From: Pontederia crassipes
Taxonomy: Eukaryota > Streptophyta > Magnoliopsida > Commelinales > Pontederiaceae
Length of the DNA: 64,000 nucleotides
Assembly (NCBI GenBank): GCA_030549335.1
Contig: CM060195.1
Location: forward strand, 16,671,501 to 16,735,500
Reading direction: 5' to 3'
In this document: piece by piece, positions 24,227-34,800 of the stretch
Numbering within the stretch: position 1 is the stretch's first letter
How the letters are laid out: each line of letters opens with the position of its first letter
The notes under the pieces: model-generated
Told to the model about the DNA's origin: nothing
Databases searched by the model: none
The model's input: the letters and a program-made list of their open reading frames with translations, nothing else
Position numbers and translations under genes: made by a program

Positions 24227-25903
24227 TTATTGTCTGCGGGGTGGCGATGGTGGATAGTAGCTGAGATTTCCTTGGCGCATATGATACTCATGGATGCGTC
24301 TCGTCATGCGCGCATGTTGATTCTGAAGGGATTCGAAGTGACCCTGACGATCATCCATATTTCTAAATTCAGCTTGAATGTTGGTCAGCTCTTGTGCTTG
24401 TCGAAGTTGCTCTTCCTGAATAGCATGCAACTGCCCTGACTGACGAAGTTGCTCTTCTTGAAAAGTGTGAAACTCCCCTGCTTGACGAAGTTGTTCATCA
24501 TACATTGATTCCCATAAGTTTTGCATGGAAGCATAGTCAGGCTGAGGTGGCGGAGGTGGATAGTAAGCCTGCTCTGGAGCTGAAGTAAAAGTGGGCTCTG
24601 GTGCTATATAGCGATTCTGCACAGGTTCTTGTAAAGGGGCAGATACTTCCATCGAATCGCGTTCCTCATAAGGAGTAGAAGGTATGAACGAGGAATCAGA
24701 AGAGCTCTCTTGTGCTGGAGATGGAATCGGAGAAGGCACCGGCATATAAGGCGAATGGACGGATGTGGCATATTGGGAAGCTGCCGGTGATGCAGCCTGG
24801 AATCCTTGTTGCTGTTGAAGGTAAGGTTGGGCTGCCGCATAATCAGTAGAATCAAACCAGGAGAAAGGTTCATCCTGGTGTAGCTGTCCGACAGAGGTAG
24901 ATGGTCCTGCAGGTGAAATTACTGGAGCTATGACCTGCCTAAAAAGGAGCCAATTATTTGGATTAATTGGCGTAAAAGCATCTCGATCTGAGCAGGGCAC
25001 CTCCTGATGGTGGCCTTTAAAAATAAAAACTTTGATCCCTGAGTTGTTGGTCTTCACGAGACCCATAGCTTGAATGGTCCTACGAGTGAGGTGAGTGTTT
25101 CCTGGCACAGCTTCGAGATCATCCAAGTCAAGTTGTAGGTGCTGAGCGATAGGTGTGAGAAGAGCACCCATATTAATGCTACCGCCACGATGAGTAGTGC
25201 GGCGCTGAAATCGACGAATGAGGAAGGCACCCACATTAACGGGAGTTCTGTGAAGCATGCTGTGGATGAGATATAACTCTCCTTCTGAGACGGCACCATC
25301 ATTATCACTGCGTCCACTTATGGTGTTGCTTAGCATGCGATGGACGTAGCGCAGAACAGGATTCTGAATTGAGCTATCTTTAGCGGTGTTCCAAACCAAT
25401 CGTTCTTCTTCTGTTATCTGTTTCCAAAAAGTTTCAGCCTCAAAGTCAGCAGGTACAGAAAGAGATCCATGGTTAGGAAATCCATAGATATTATTAATCT
25501 CTCCTAGAGTGAGAGTAAATGGTCGTCCATAAAGTTGGAATGAAATGCGGGGCTGATCATAGTTCCTGCCATCTAAATTAAAGATTTCCAGAGATGAGAG
25601 GAATTCCATAATTAGTACTTCATAAGTTGGCCACCAAGAATGCACAAAGTCAGATAGTCCAATTTGAGAAAATAATAGATGAGTATCTGCAAGTAAATTA
25701 TACTCCCTCAGCAATTCAGTATCTGAAAATCTGGTGGCATGAATTCGAATATCACACATCCGTTCATATCGAGCTTGATACTCCGGCTTAGTCCAATAAT
25801 AATCTCCGGGGTAGGAGATTAATTGTGAGGGCTGTGGGGTCGGCTGAGCATTCGGATGTCGTCGTTCATGACGTCCCCTCCATATATTAGCAAATCGCCT
25901 CAT
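24227..25903 (-). CDS. Retrotransposon ORF1-like protein, Athila-type
   Basis: From the Met at 25903 the frame runs 558 residues to the stop at 24227. The middle part (PTYEVLIMEFLSSLE, SFQLYGRPFTLTLGEIN, then RYVHRMLSNTISGRSDNDG and GGSINMGALLTP) resembles the plant ATHILA ORF1 / retrotransposon Orf1 family, whose role is unknown. The C-terminal third is Pro/Ser-rich. It then has three EEQLRQ-type repeats and a Gln-rich, probably coiled-coil tail. The frame stays open for another 247 codons upstream (to 26644), but that stretch is translated cggccgtaa repeats (LRP, YGR, TAE triplets) and I do not count it. Function is not known; it may be a structural or envelope-like accessory protein. Confidence 0.65.
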   Translation of the reverse strand: MRRFANIWRGRHERRHPNAQPTPQPSQLISYPGDYYWTKPEYQARYERMCDIRIHATRFSDTELLREYNLLADTHLLFSQIGLSDFVHSWWPTYEVLIMEFLSSLEIFNLDGRNYDQPRISFQLYGRPFTLTLGEINNIYGFPNHGSLSVPADFEAETFWKQITEEERLVWNTAKDSSIQNPVLRYVHRMLSNTISGRSDNDGAVSEGELYLIHSMLHRTPVNVGAFLIRRFQRRTTHRGGSINMGALLTPIAQHLQLDLDDLEAVPGNTHLTRRTIQAMGLVKTNNSGIKVFIFKGHHQEVPCSDRDAFTPINPNNWLLFRQVIAPVISPAGPSTSVGQLHQDEPFSWFDSTDYAAAQPYLQQQQGFQAASPAASQYATSVHSPYMPVPSPIPSPAQESSSDSSFIPSTPYEERDSMEVSAPLQEPVQNRYIAPEPTFTSAPEQAYYPPPPPQPDYASMQNLWESMYDEQLRQAGEFHTFQEEQLRQSGQLHAIQEEQLRQAQELTNIQAEFRNMDDRQGHFESLQNQHARMTRRIHEYHMRQGNLSYYPPSPPRRQ

Positions 25904-26903
25904 CTTGATCTGGACAAAAATAAACAAAGAAAAGGTACCGGCTCGGTAGAAGCGACTGAGGTTTCGACCGTAGTATTCGATGAAGAACCGGCTGAAGGTC
26001 GGAGGTGACGAAGAACTTCGGCCGTAATTGATAAAGCTCGGCCGGAGATTGGAGTTTGGCCGTAAGAAGTTGGAGGCGTGACTCGGAACTCGGCCGTAAG
26101 AAATGGCGGTGTGGTTTCGGCCGTAAAGTGAATAACTCGCCCGGAGTTTGGCCGTAAGAGAGCGGCGGAGATGACGTGACTTCGGCCGTAAAACGAAGGT
26201 GACGTGGAAACTTCGGCCGTAATAAGTGTCGGTGTGCGGTGGAAGACCGGCCGTAATGAACAGGGAAGCGCTGGAACTCGGCCGTAATGCAGAGAGGGCG
26301 GCGCGCGGTAGCTTCGGAACTTCGGCCGTAAGAGATAGATGAAAGGGCGAGTGGTGATTGATCTGCATAACACGAGAAGAGGTAAGTATTTTATAGATGA
26401 ATTGGAGGGGTAATACCTGTAGCGCGCAGTGAAAGGTCAAATCCGGGCGTAAAGGCGTGCATTTTTCCAAGGTATGTCCGTGCTCTGCTGATGTGACATC
26501 TCGGCCGTAACGAGGGTGGCAGGGCGTAATGACGATGACAGCTTGTCGTTTCTTCGATCGCTTCGGCCGTAACGGAATCCGTGGTCTGCTGATGTGACAT
26601 CTCGGCCGTAATGGCAGGGCGTAATGGCAGGGCGTAATGTCCAAGCTTCGGCCGTAGAGAGAATCAATTCTTGAAATTTACGCTCCTGAGTTTATCTCCC
26701 CTTACAAAACATTAAATATTAATTAAATTAAATGACTCCATAATAAAATAAATGTCTAATTAAAAATAAAACTATCACCTAAACTAAGATATTAACAACT
26801 AATTAGACTAATCAAAATCAAAAATAAAAATAAAAATAAAAAATAAAAAGGATAGAAATAGTTCTGATTTATAGTCGTCAGCTTGACTTAGTTCTGATGA
26901 AAA
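25904..26903 (-). repeat. cggccgtaa-rich spacer between gag and ORF1
   Basis: At least a dozen cggccgtaa motifs or variants lie between 25970 and 26660. The part at 26660-26900 is A-rich with no coding signal. Confidence 0.7.
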
Positions 26904-28292
26904 TCAAGGCCTATTTTGCTCTTCCCCTCTTGGATTTTTCTCTGTGTTACTTGGGAGAGAACCCGGTGTACGTCCAGTTAGTTGTGCCGCCATCTGGCCT
27001 AGTTGTCTTTCCAAATTTCGAATAGATGCATCCTGACTCGTGGCTCTAGATTCCATATTCTTCTGCAATGCTTGCATTGTGTCTATGATCTGTGCCATCA
27101 TCTCCTGCATATGATTTGATGATTGATGTTGGGGAGTGTCAGATTGCCTTTTCAGTATATAATCTTTTGATGGACCAGAAGATTGGCCTTGGTTCTGATT
27201 ATAGGCAAACTTCGGATTATGTCTCCATCCATAATCGTTGTTCCTGTAAAATGGATTGAAAATAAAGTTAGCATTTTCAATTTGATTTGAATCTGAAGTG
27301 TTACCTGTAGGGCTATAATTGCTAGAATTTCCCATTAGTGACATCATCTGCTCGAATTTTTGATTAAGTGACTCCAGCTGAGCCACTATTTCTGAAGATT
27401 GTATTCCTTGTGTAGCATGTACATCATGAGTTCGGCGAGGTGGTCTCCTTTCTTGGCTCGACTTGAGGGCTACAGCTTCAATTATATCTTGTATCTCACT
27501 AGGACGTTTAGATCCCAGTACTGTCCCTCCTGCTGATTGATCGAGCTTATCTTGATCTGCAGGTCGTAATCCATGGTAAAAATCTTCCATTACTTGCCAT
27601 TTTGGAATTCTATTATCAGGAACTCTGGCCAGCAGTTCCTTATATCGTTCTCAGGCTTCATATAACGTCTAGTTATCGTCTTGAACAAATGCCCTCAGCT
27701 CCCTTCGATATTTGCCTGCCTTTTGTGGTGGACAATATTTTTCAACAAACTTTTCTACCAGCTCCAACCAAGAATGAATCGATCCTGCAGGCAAAGTTTT
27801 AAACCAGGTGGAAGCTTTGTCACGTAAAGATTGAGGAAATAATAATAAACGAATAACTTCAGAAGAAACATTATTATTTCTAAAGGTGCTCAGAGTGGCA
27901 AGAAATTTATCAAGGTGATCGTGAGGGTCTTCATGAAATCCTCCTCCAAATTGGGATGCTTGTATCATCCTCACGATTGCGGGATTTATCTCAAAATTAT
28001 TTGCGTTAATATCAGGCAGCACGATGCATGATTCTCGGTCACTGTATCTGGCCGAGACATATTCTCTCATAGAAAGTTCTGCTTCATCTTCTCGCCGATT
28101 ATTATATGGTGGAACTAGTTCATTCTGTTGCTCCAGTCTCTGATTGTCGCGTGCTTGTTCCGCCATTTTTCTTATATTTCTTCGTAATCGACGATAGGTT
28201 CTTTCAATTTCAGGATCAAATTCCAATAGTGGATTTGAACTTCTAGTGCGCTTATCAGAAGATTCCAGGATTGGTTGTGATTTAATTTTCAA
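26904..28292 (-). pseudogene. gag of the Athila-like element, two in-frame stops
   Basis: One frame runs from 28292 to 26904 with two stops close together near 27655-27671 (a TAG and a TGA). The first part has the retrotransposon gag core (DPHDHLDKFLATLSTF, LLLFPQSLRDKASTWFKTLP, WLELVEKFVEKYCPP). After the stops come MEDFYHGLRPADQDKLDQSA and a Gln-rich region with RNLERQLGQMA. No CCHC zinc knuckle is visible. With nearly identical LTRs, the stops are either recent or were tolerated because Gag came from another copy. Confidence 0.85.
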
Positions 28293-29763
28293 TTAGTACC
28301 TGCAACAACCAATTTTCAGTAAGATAAAAGAATAAGATAAAATATATACAAGAAGAAAGAAATTCAGATAATAGGTCACGAAAAATGAGTTTTTAACAAA
28401 TAAAGTCTTTCGGCACGATAGAATTTGAAAATTCGTCATTAAAATTAATTTTCGAGAGGAACTTTTCAGAAATTCTTCAAACCAATACAAATACCAAATA
28501 TTAATATCGACCAAAAGAATTTATGATGTAAGAAATCACACAAAATAAATTCGAACTAATTTACGGTCATAGAGTTAATAATCAGACATAATCAAAAATT
28601 ATTTTGAAGAAATAGGATTGATCGGCCGTAATTACAGAAATAGATTTACGGTCGATATTAGATTTAGTAATTCGAAGCTCGTTCGTCCGTAAAAATATTG
28701 AAACAGTGTCAAAAGGATTCAACGTGAAGGCGTAAAAATTAGCATGGTGATGAATTATCTCGGCCGAAAAAAAAATTGAATGAAATGTTTGCCAAATAAA
28801 TCATTACGGCCGACAAAGAATATATTTCATATCGGCCGTAAAACAATGAGAGGTAAAACATCAACACATATAAATCGGCCGAAAAGGAGTAAAATCCATG
28901 GATGATCCATTACGGCCGAAACAACTAAATCGCTTCGGCCAAAACAAAGTCAAATCAAAAGTTCAAACTACTATCTTTATCCATTACGGCCGAAAAATAA
29001 AAAAAATCACAAATCAATTGGGGTCGGAAGATGGCGTAAAAAACGAATGTTCAGAAATTTTACGGCCGTAAAAAGAGAATATGAGATTAATTCTCGGCCG
29101 TAAAAATGAAACATGAGATCATTTCGGCCGTAAAAAGATTAAATCGTCAATGAGGTCACTTCGGCCGAGATGATGTTAACACGAGGCCGTAAAGAAAAAT
29201 AGGGTTTCGGCCGAAATAATTTCGAATAAAACTCAAATGTCGAAAATTGAATCATTACGGCCGAAAATGAATTAAGCAATTCCTTACGGTCGTAAAACAA
29301 CGAAATCATATGAAGAGTTTAAACAATTAAAATGTTACGGCCGAGAATGAAAACTGATTCGAATAGGGCGTAAAAAAAATTTAAACCATCGATAAACCGG
29401 GCGTAACAAGTCAAATCAAAAAACAACGTTCGGATAAAAATATTACGGCCGTAAAGATTGAAAGTTTAGAATTCAGCAATTATTCATTGCGAGGCCGTAA
29501 AATTAATAAAGCCGACACATCAAATTAAAGTCGTAAATCCATAAGTCGACAGTGTAATTTGGAAAAATCCAATCGGCGTCGGATGTTAAACCGAAAGTAG
29601 ATAAATAAAAAAATGTTGTGACCTTTATCTGCAAAAGAAAAAAAAATGTTAGTTTATTCACAAAAATAATTAAAACAATTAATACATATTTATAAAAAAT
29701 TATTTACAATTTATTTACATCTCCTAATAATTCATAAAAATCAGAAATTAATTAATAAAATAT
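28293..29763 (-). other. Leader of the Athila-like element, rich in TTACGGCCGTAA motifs
   Basis: This lies between the PBS and gag. About twenty ACGGCCG or CGGCCGTAA motifs occur between 28620 and 29560, often as the 12-bp palindrome or half of it. There is no ORF. Confidence 0.7.
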
Positions 29764-29781
29764 TCCCCGGCAACGGCGCCA
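29764..29781 (-). promoter_or_regulatory. Primer-binding site, tRNA-Asp type
   Basis: Plus-strand tccccggcaacggcgcca equals the 3' end of plant tRNA-Asp(GUC) including CCA, so the minus strand pairs with that tRNA. It lies 6 bases from the 5' LTR. Confidence 0.88.
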
Positions 29782-29787
29782 AAAACT

Positions 29788-31598
29788 TGATGCGTTGTAA
29801 TTGTAACAATAAAATTTGCTAGCAAGTGCACTAGTCGCTCAAGTAATATAGTAATAGGAGTAAGAGTGTCGAACCCACGAGGAATATTGTTAATTCAATA
29901 TCTGAAATTATAAATTAATAAGAGAGGAAAAACATGGATTTTTGGAAAGAGGTTTTATGAAATAAAATAAGGAAAATAAGATAAAGATAAGATAATGGTG
30001 TTGAAGTTAGGCCTTAGGATGAAAATAGATCAGGATAAATATTTGAACCGAAAAAGATAAATTTAATCTTTAAAGATGGATTAGGAATTTTCCCAAGTTA
30101 TTAATTTACAAGATTAACATCACAGAGTCCACAAACTGGTAATTCTGCTATTTAATCCGGTAAATCAAACTATCTTAAATTTAATCAAACCTAAAGTCCC
30201 ACAAACTGGTATTCGTCAGATAAGATTAAAATTAAGATGCATTAATATGAAAATCCTAGACTATTAATCACTCCACAAACTGGTTAGATTAACAGACCAC
30301 ATAAACTTGATTCTCCACACACTAGTTATCAAATTTATGTCAATTATTAATTTCACATAAAATCAATTAATTTAATTAATGAATTCTGAAATTAAATAAT
30401 CCACAAACTGGTAAGTACTCAACTCAGAAATCCAAATAATTAAATTAAAAGCATTAAGCACAATTAATTAATTGATCAGAAAAGATTAAAACAAATAATA
30501 TAGGGTCAAATAATTTCCCTTCAATAATAATCTCCTAAAATGAAATAAATAAAAATATGGAGTTCATCCTAGAAATTCTGGAGAGATAATAATAAAGTAA
30601 TAATAATTGGAAGAATTACACCCAAATAGACAAAAGTCGAAGCTTCGGATCACGGGCAGACAGTCGGGCAGCCTCTCGGACTTGATCAGGGTCGCGATCA
30701 ACTTCCTGCCGTCGCACCTCTCTCCTCTTGGTCGTAGCCTGCAGAGCTCACGACTCGCCGTGGAAGAAACCTGAACTTCAGAGCACGAATTGAAACGATG
30801 GATTCTTCACGTATTTATAGGGTGCGGACGACTTCAATTTGATCTCGGCCGTAACATCGTACGGTTAACTTTAAAATTATAAGATAAACTCGGCCAAAGA
30901 TAAATCATTTTATCATTACGCCCAAAGATAAATCTTTCTTATCTTTTTACGCCCAAAGAGTCTCGGCCGTAAGGAAAATATTTTATCTTTACTCCTTTCC
31001 ATTACACCCAAAGGATAAAAATCCTTTTATCTTTACGCCTTCATATATCTTGTTACGCCCAAAGATAAACTCATTTTTTATCTTGTTACGCCCTTCATCT
31101 TCATGCCATTACGCCCTCCAAATCTCGGCCGTAAGGAATGAACTTATCTTCTTACGCCCAAAGATAAACTCGATTGATTGTTACACCCTTCATCTTCATG
31201 CCATTACGCCCTCCGAATTTCGGCCGTAAGGAAGGAACTTCTTTTGTTACGCCCAAAAGATAAAAACATTTATCTTTACGCCTTCAAATGTTAGCCGTAA
31301 CAAAGAATTAAATCTCGTTACTCCTTTTGAATCTCGGCCGTAACAACTTGGGTGTAAAGCCAAATCTCGGCCGTAAGGAATTTCTTTGAATTTCGGCCGA
31401 GATTTGAATTTTCCTGCAAATAATTATCAAAATATAGTTAATCCATCCACAATTAAAATATTCAGCGATTTTAATAATTAAAATTGATAAATCCGGAATT
31501 ATGATTAAAAGTGACTAAAAATGATGCATGCTATGATCAAATTATAGAAAATTTAATTAAAATAATTAACTAAAATATGTTGTATTTTGCATGCATCA
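29788..31598 (-). repeat. 5' LTR of the Athila-like element
   Basis: It has the same length as the other LTR (1,811 bp) and drives transcription leftward. The TATA-like CTATAAATA box on the minus strand is at about 30812-30820. Confidence 0.9.
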
Positions 31599-31607
31599 GT
31601 TGTTACA

Positions 31608-32714
31608 AGTCCAATGTAGACGCTTCAGTGCTATTGAGTTAAATTATTAAAAGTTCATTATTGAAAATGAATTAATGATATTTACATATTAGTACTTTCA
31701 GTAAGTGTACATTTCTTTAATCTAAAAATTGTTACAGCACCAGCCTAATCTTGAGGGACTATAACAATTTTAATCTAACGAATCCAAGTATAAAATATAA
31801 AGGTATAGTTAAATATAAAAACTTTGAATTAATATTTATAATATATTACATAGAATACCATCCATGGCATGTTGCTTTTGTTAATAATTGAAAAGTCGAA
31901 AGACCAATAATGTTATTGTTAATAGAATTATAACTAGAAAGAAGAAAAGCTATTAAACTTTTCAAAAGGGATCAAATTTATTATAAAATGAGTAAATTTA
32001 TAACATAAAAAGATGTTCAATGCCATTTCTTTTACTTATAATAATGTTTCAAATAAAATTAACCATATCTTTGAAAATTATCTTAAGTCATAAAAAATGG
32101 TGTATATAATTAATAAGAATATAACAAATGTATTGCTATACATTTTAATGACATTACATAACAATTTTTGTTTACATGTTGCAACACATTCCATTAAATG
32201 AATGGCAAGCTTGTTGAATGGGTTTTTTGACTAATGAATAGCAAAATTGTCACAAAATGGCATAGAAATTGAAACATCCTGAAAAAACAAATATAAAATG
32301 ATCAAAATGACTCCAAAAGCAAAAGCATCTTTAGAACAGACTTGTCTTTAACAAAAGAGGTTGAAAAAGACTTGAACACCCTTAAAAAGTAAGAAAACTT
32401 ATTGGCATTGTTGTTTTATTGATGGAGACTGAAATAGACCTGATTACCTTAGAAGTAAGGTGGAATTAGGGGCAATTTCATCCATTTCAATGAAACTGTC
32501 TATCGCACCCTTTAAACCCCAAAATCTTTTTCTTTCTTCCTTCGTCATCTCACCCCAACAGCAGCCGCACTCCTTGCTTTCCACCTTGATGCCTTCATCC
32601 ATGTTATTGTAAAAGCTTAACGACGTGGAGAAAAACAGAAAGGAGAGCTAGGAGTTGTGGCCATTAGAGAGGATTCCAAAGTGGGGAGGAAGAATAACAA
32701 GGAGGAGGAATTAA
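31608..32714. other. A/T-rich sequence beyond the chromovirus, nothing recognised
   Basis: This follows directly on the ttaca end of the chromovirus LTR. No long ORF and no repeat end is visible. The part at 32460-32700 is less A/T-rich and could be an old LTR or gene fragment. Confidence 0.5.
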
Positions 32715-32935
32715 TTGTAACAGACCCAAATTTTGAGCCAAGGGTATTTGGGCCTTTTGACCAAAACCCTAATGTAAATCCTAGATAAATGACCAATAAC
32801 CCTATTAATTCCTCAAAAACCTAATTGTCAACTCCCCTTCTCTTTCTTTTCATCTCCACTAAGAAAAGCCTAATGTTAGGAGATCTAGAGCTCTACTCTT
32901 CATGATGGCTATGTTTTAAGATCAACAAAGAGAAG
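32715..32935 (+). mobile_element. LTR start fragment
   Basis: It begins tgtaacagacccaaat, a typical plant Ty3/gypsy LTR start, and breaks off where the next LTR begins at 32936. The U3-like part includes accaaaaccctaatg, shared in part with the neighbouring LTR. Confidence 0.5.
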
Positions 32936-34778
32936 TGTAATACCTCATATTTTTAAGTGAGAGCAATTTGGACTTTTGCCCAAAACCCTGATGTTCTCCC
33001 CTATATAAAGACCCCCTATTCCTATTGTTTACCTCTTTTCTCCACATCTCTTGGTGGCTAGGGCTTGAGAAAGGAGAACAAGAGGAACAAGGAGGAGGAA
33101 GAAGAGGAAGACGAAAAGGAAGAAATAGGAGAAAGATATAAGATCAAGGTATGTAAAGGGGATCCAAAACCCTCTCTACTCTCTCAATGTTTTCATGATT
33201 GGATTGAGAGCATGAGGACACCCTGTCCTTAGATTGGATTATGGATGTTTTTCATTAAAAGCATTAGATTTATGCATTATGATTAGACCTATTATTAGGA
33301 TTCATGTTTTATATTGTTTATGACTTGGGGATGAACCCTAGATCTTAGAAATTTTAAGAATTATTATGGTTTTAAATGCTCTTTTGATCCTAGAATGCCT
33401 AGGAAATGCATATGTTTTGATTATAAATGTTATAGATCATTTTCCCAAAGGCATTTTTTATCAAAAATCGTGTAAAATCGGGTTGGGCAGCAAAACTCTA
33501 GAGTTTTGTCACGGTCGTGATGCATTCAGTCATGCCCGTGACAAAAGGGTAGAAATTGCCCAAAATTCGAGCTTCTGTCAAACCCATGATAGATGATGTC
33601 ACAGATATGACTGCATCTTGACACGACTGTGACAAGGGTTTTTTTTTCAGGGTTCTGTCACGGCCGTGACGACCTCTTTCACGATCGTGATCATCAATAG
33701 AAATTGTATATGATATTTTAAATGCTATTTTAAAATTATAAATGCTATGTATTTATTCTTGTTAATTGTATAAGAACCTAGATACACATATATGCATGTT
33801 TCTCATGTAACTAGGTTAAAATATGAAGATTGAGCGACGCAATTATTTGTTGATTGAAAAGCATAATGAACCCCATTGAGGATGAAGTTACATGTCGACC
33901 CTCTATGGCCCTTTATCGATTTTTTATTCGGAATAATCGTTACATACATCGACAACGGTGTGTCATTCCGATGTTGCCCTCGGGGGAGAATCTAGAATGA
34001 TTGTTACACACATTGGCAACAATGTGTGTATTCTGATGTCGCCTTAGGGCGAGAGGGGAGCATTCTCTCCATGACCTAGCTATCCTATTGAGAGGGCAAT
34101 GATATAAATCCCAACTATTGGAAGATATGATTTTAATGAAAGGGACAATAATTGAATGAATGAAATGATATCCCACGAAAGTGGAAGTCCGAAAGGGTTA
34201 TGAAGCAACCTTGAGGAATGTTATGGAGGCAAATGGTTATGGTAAGTATACTTCACTTGTGTGCCTATAGACTGAATTGATGATTGTTATGAATGTCCAT
34301 ATTATATGTATGATGTTATGATTAGATGTCTCCCATGCTATTGTCTATAATTGCATGATGATAGATTGATGTCAATGATTGACATGTAGATCTTATGTTA
34401 TGAACATGGCATGCATATTGTTTCCTTCTTATATTATATGAAGATGATGATGTATCTTGTAGTATCTTGTTTACGATCATAGCAACCATGCATGACCTTT
34501 ACATACTCTAACCGAAAAAACCCATGCACCCTGGATCCTTGCAGATACCCAGTGATTGGATGGATGGTGGCTCAGCTCATGACTGACAAGATTGCACAAT
34601 AAGGGTCTATGTTTAATTATGAGTCATGATGTTATAAAAATATTTTAGTGATTACGTTTATATATGTTTTCAATTCTATGACATTACTTTGATGTTTCCA
34701 ATGAAGTTTTCTGCAATACTTGAAGAACTTATATTTTTTATTGTTATTTATGATTCCGTTGTAATCAATTGAAAAAGG
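32936..34778 (+). mobile_element. Chromovirus-family LTR, 3' end lost
   Basis: It starts TGTAATACCTC like the LTR at 16366. Then come a TATA box at 33002-33009, a GA-rich leader (33060-33150), palindrome cluster (33500-33690), AACCTAG/CTAGGTT hairpin (33775-33817) and the cctttacatactctaac box near 34497. The expected ttaca end is missing: at about 34779 the sequence joins another LTR fragment. Confidence 0.75.
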
Positions 34779-34800
34779 GGTCTTAGATGTAAAACCTAAA

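Larger units (their letters stand above)
21174..31598 (-). mobile_element. Complete non-autonomous Athila-like LTR retrotransposon, 10,425 bp
   Basis: The ends are TGATGCG...GCATCA and the duplication is gttgt (21169-21173 and 31599-31603). LTRs at 21174-22984 and 29788-31598 are each 1,811 bp; I saw three mismatches between them (22235, 22392, 22630). PBS, broken gag, a second ORF and PPT are all in minus orientation. No protease, RT or integrase sequence is present, so mobility would need enzymes from a relative. It sits inside the chromovirus 3' LTR and is the youngest insertion in this block. Confidence 0.92.
16366..31607 (+). mobile_element. Chromovirus 3' LTR (about 1.98 kb) split by two nested insertions
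   Basis: The LTR consists of 16366-16372, 19207-21173 and 31604-31607, beginning TGTAATACC and ending GGGTTGTTACA once the insertions and their duplications are set aside. A TATA box lies at 19266-19273 about 65 bases into the LTR, so U3 is very short. A GA-rich leader (19338-19430), a cluster of cacggccgtgac-type palindromes (19740-19960), a hairpin (20029-20071) and the box cctttacatactctaac (20747) follow. The matching 5' LTR is not in place. Confidence 0.82.
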
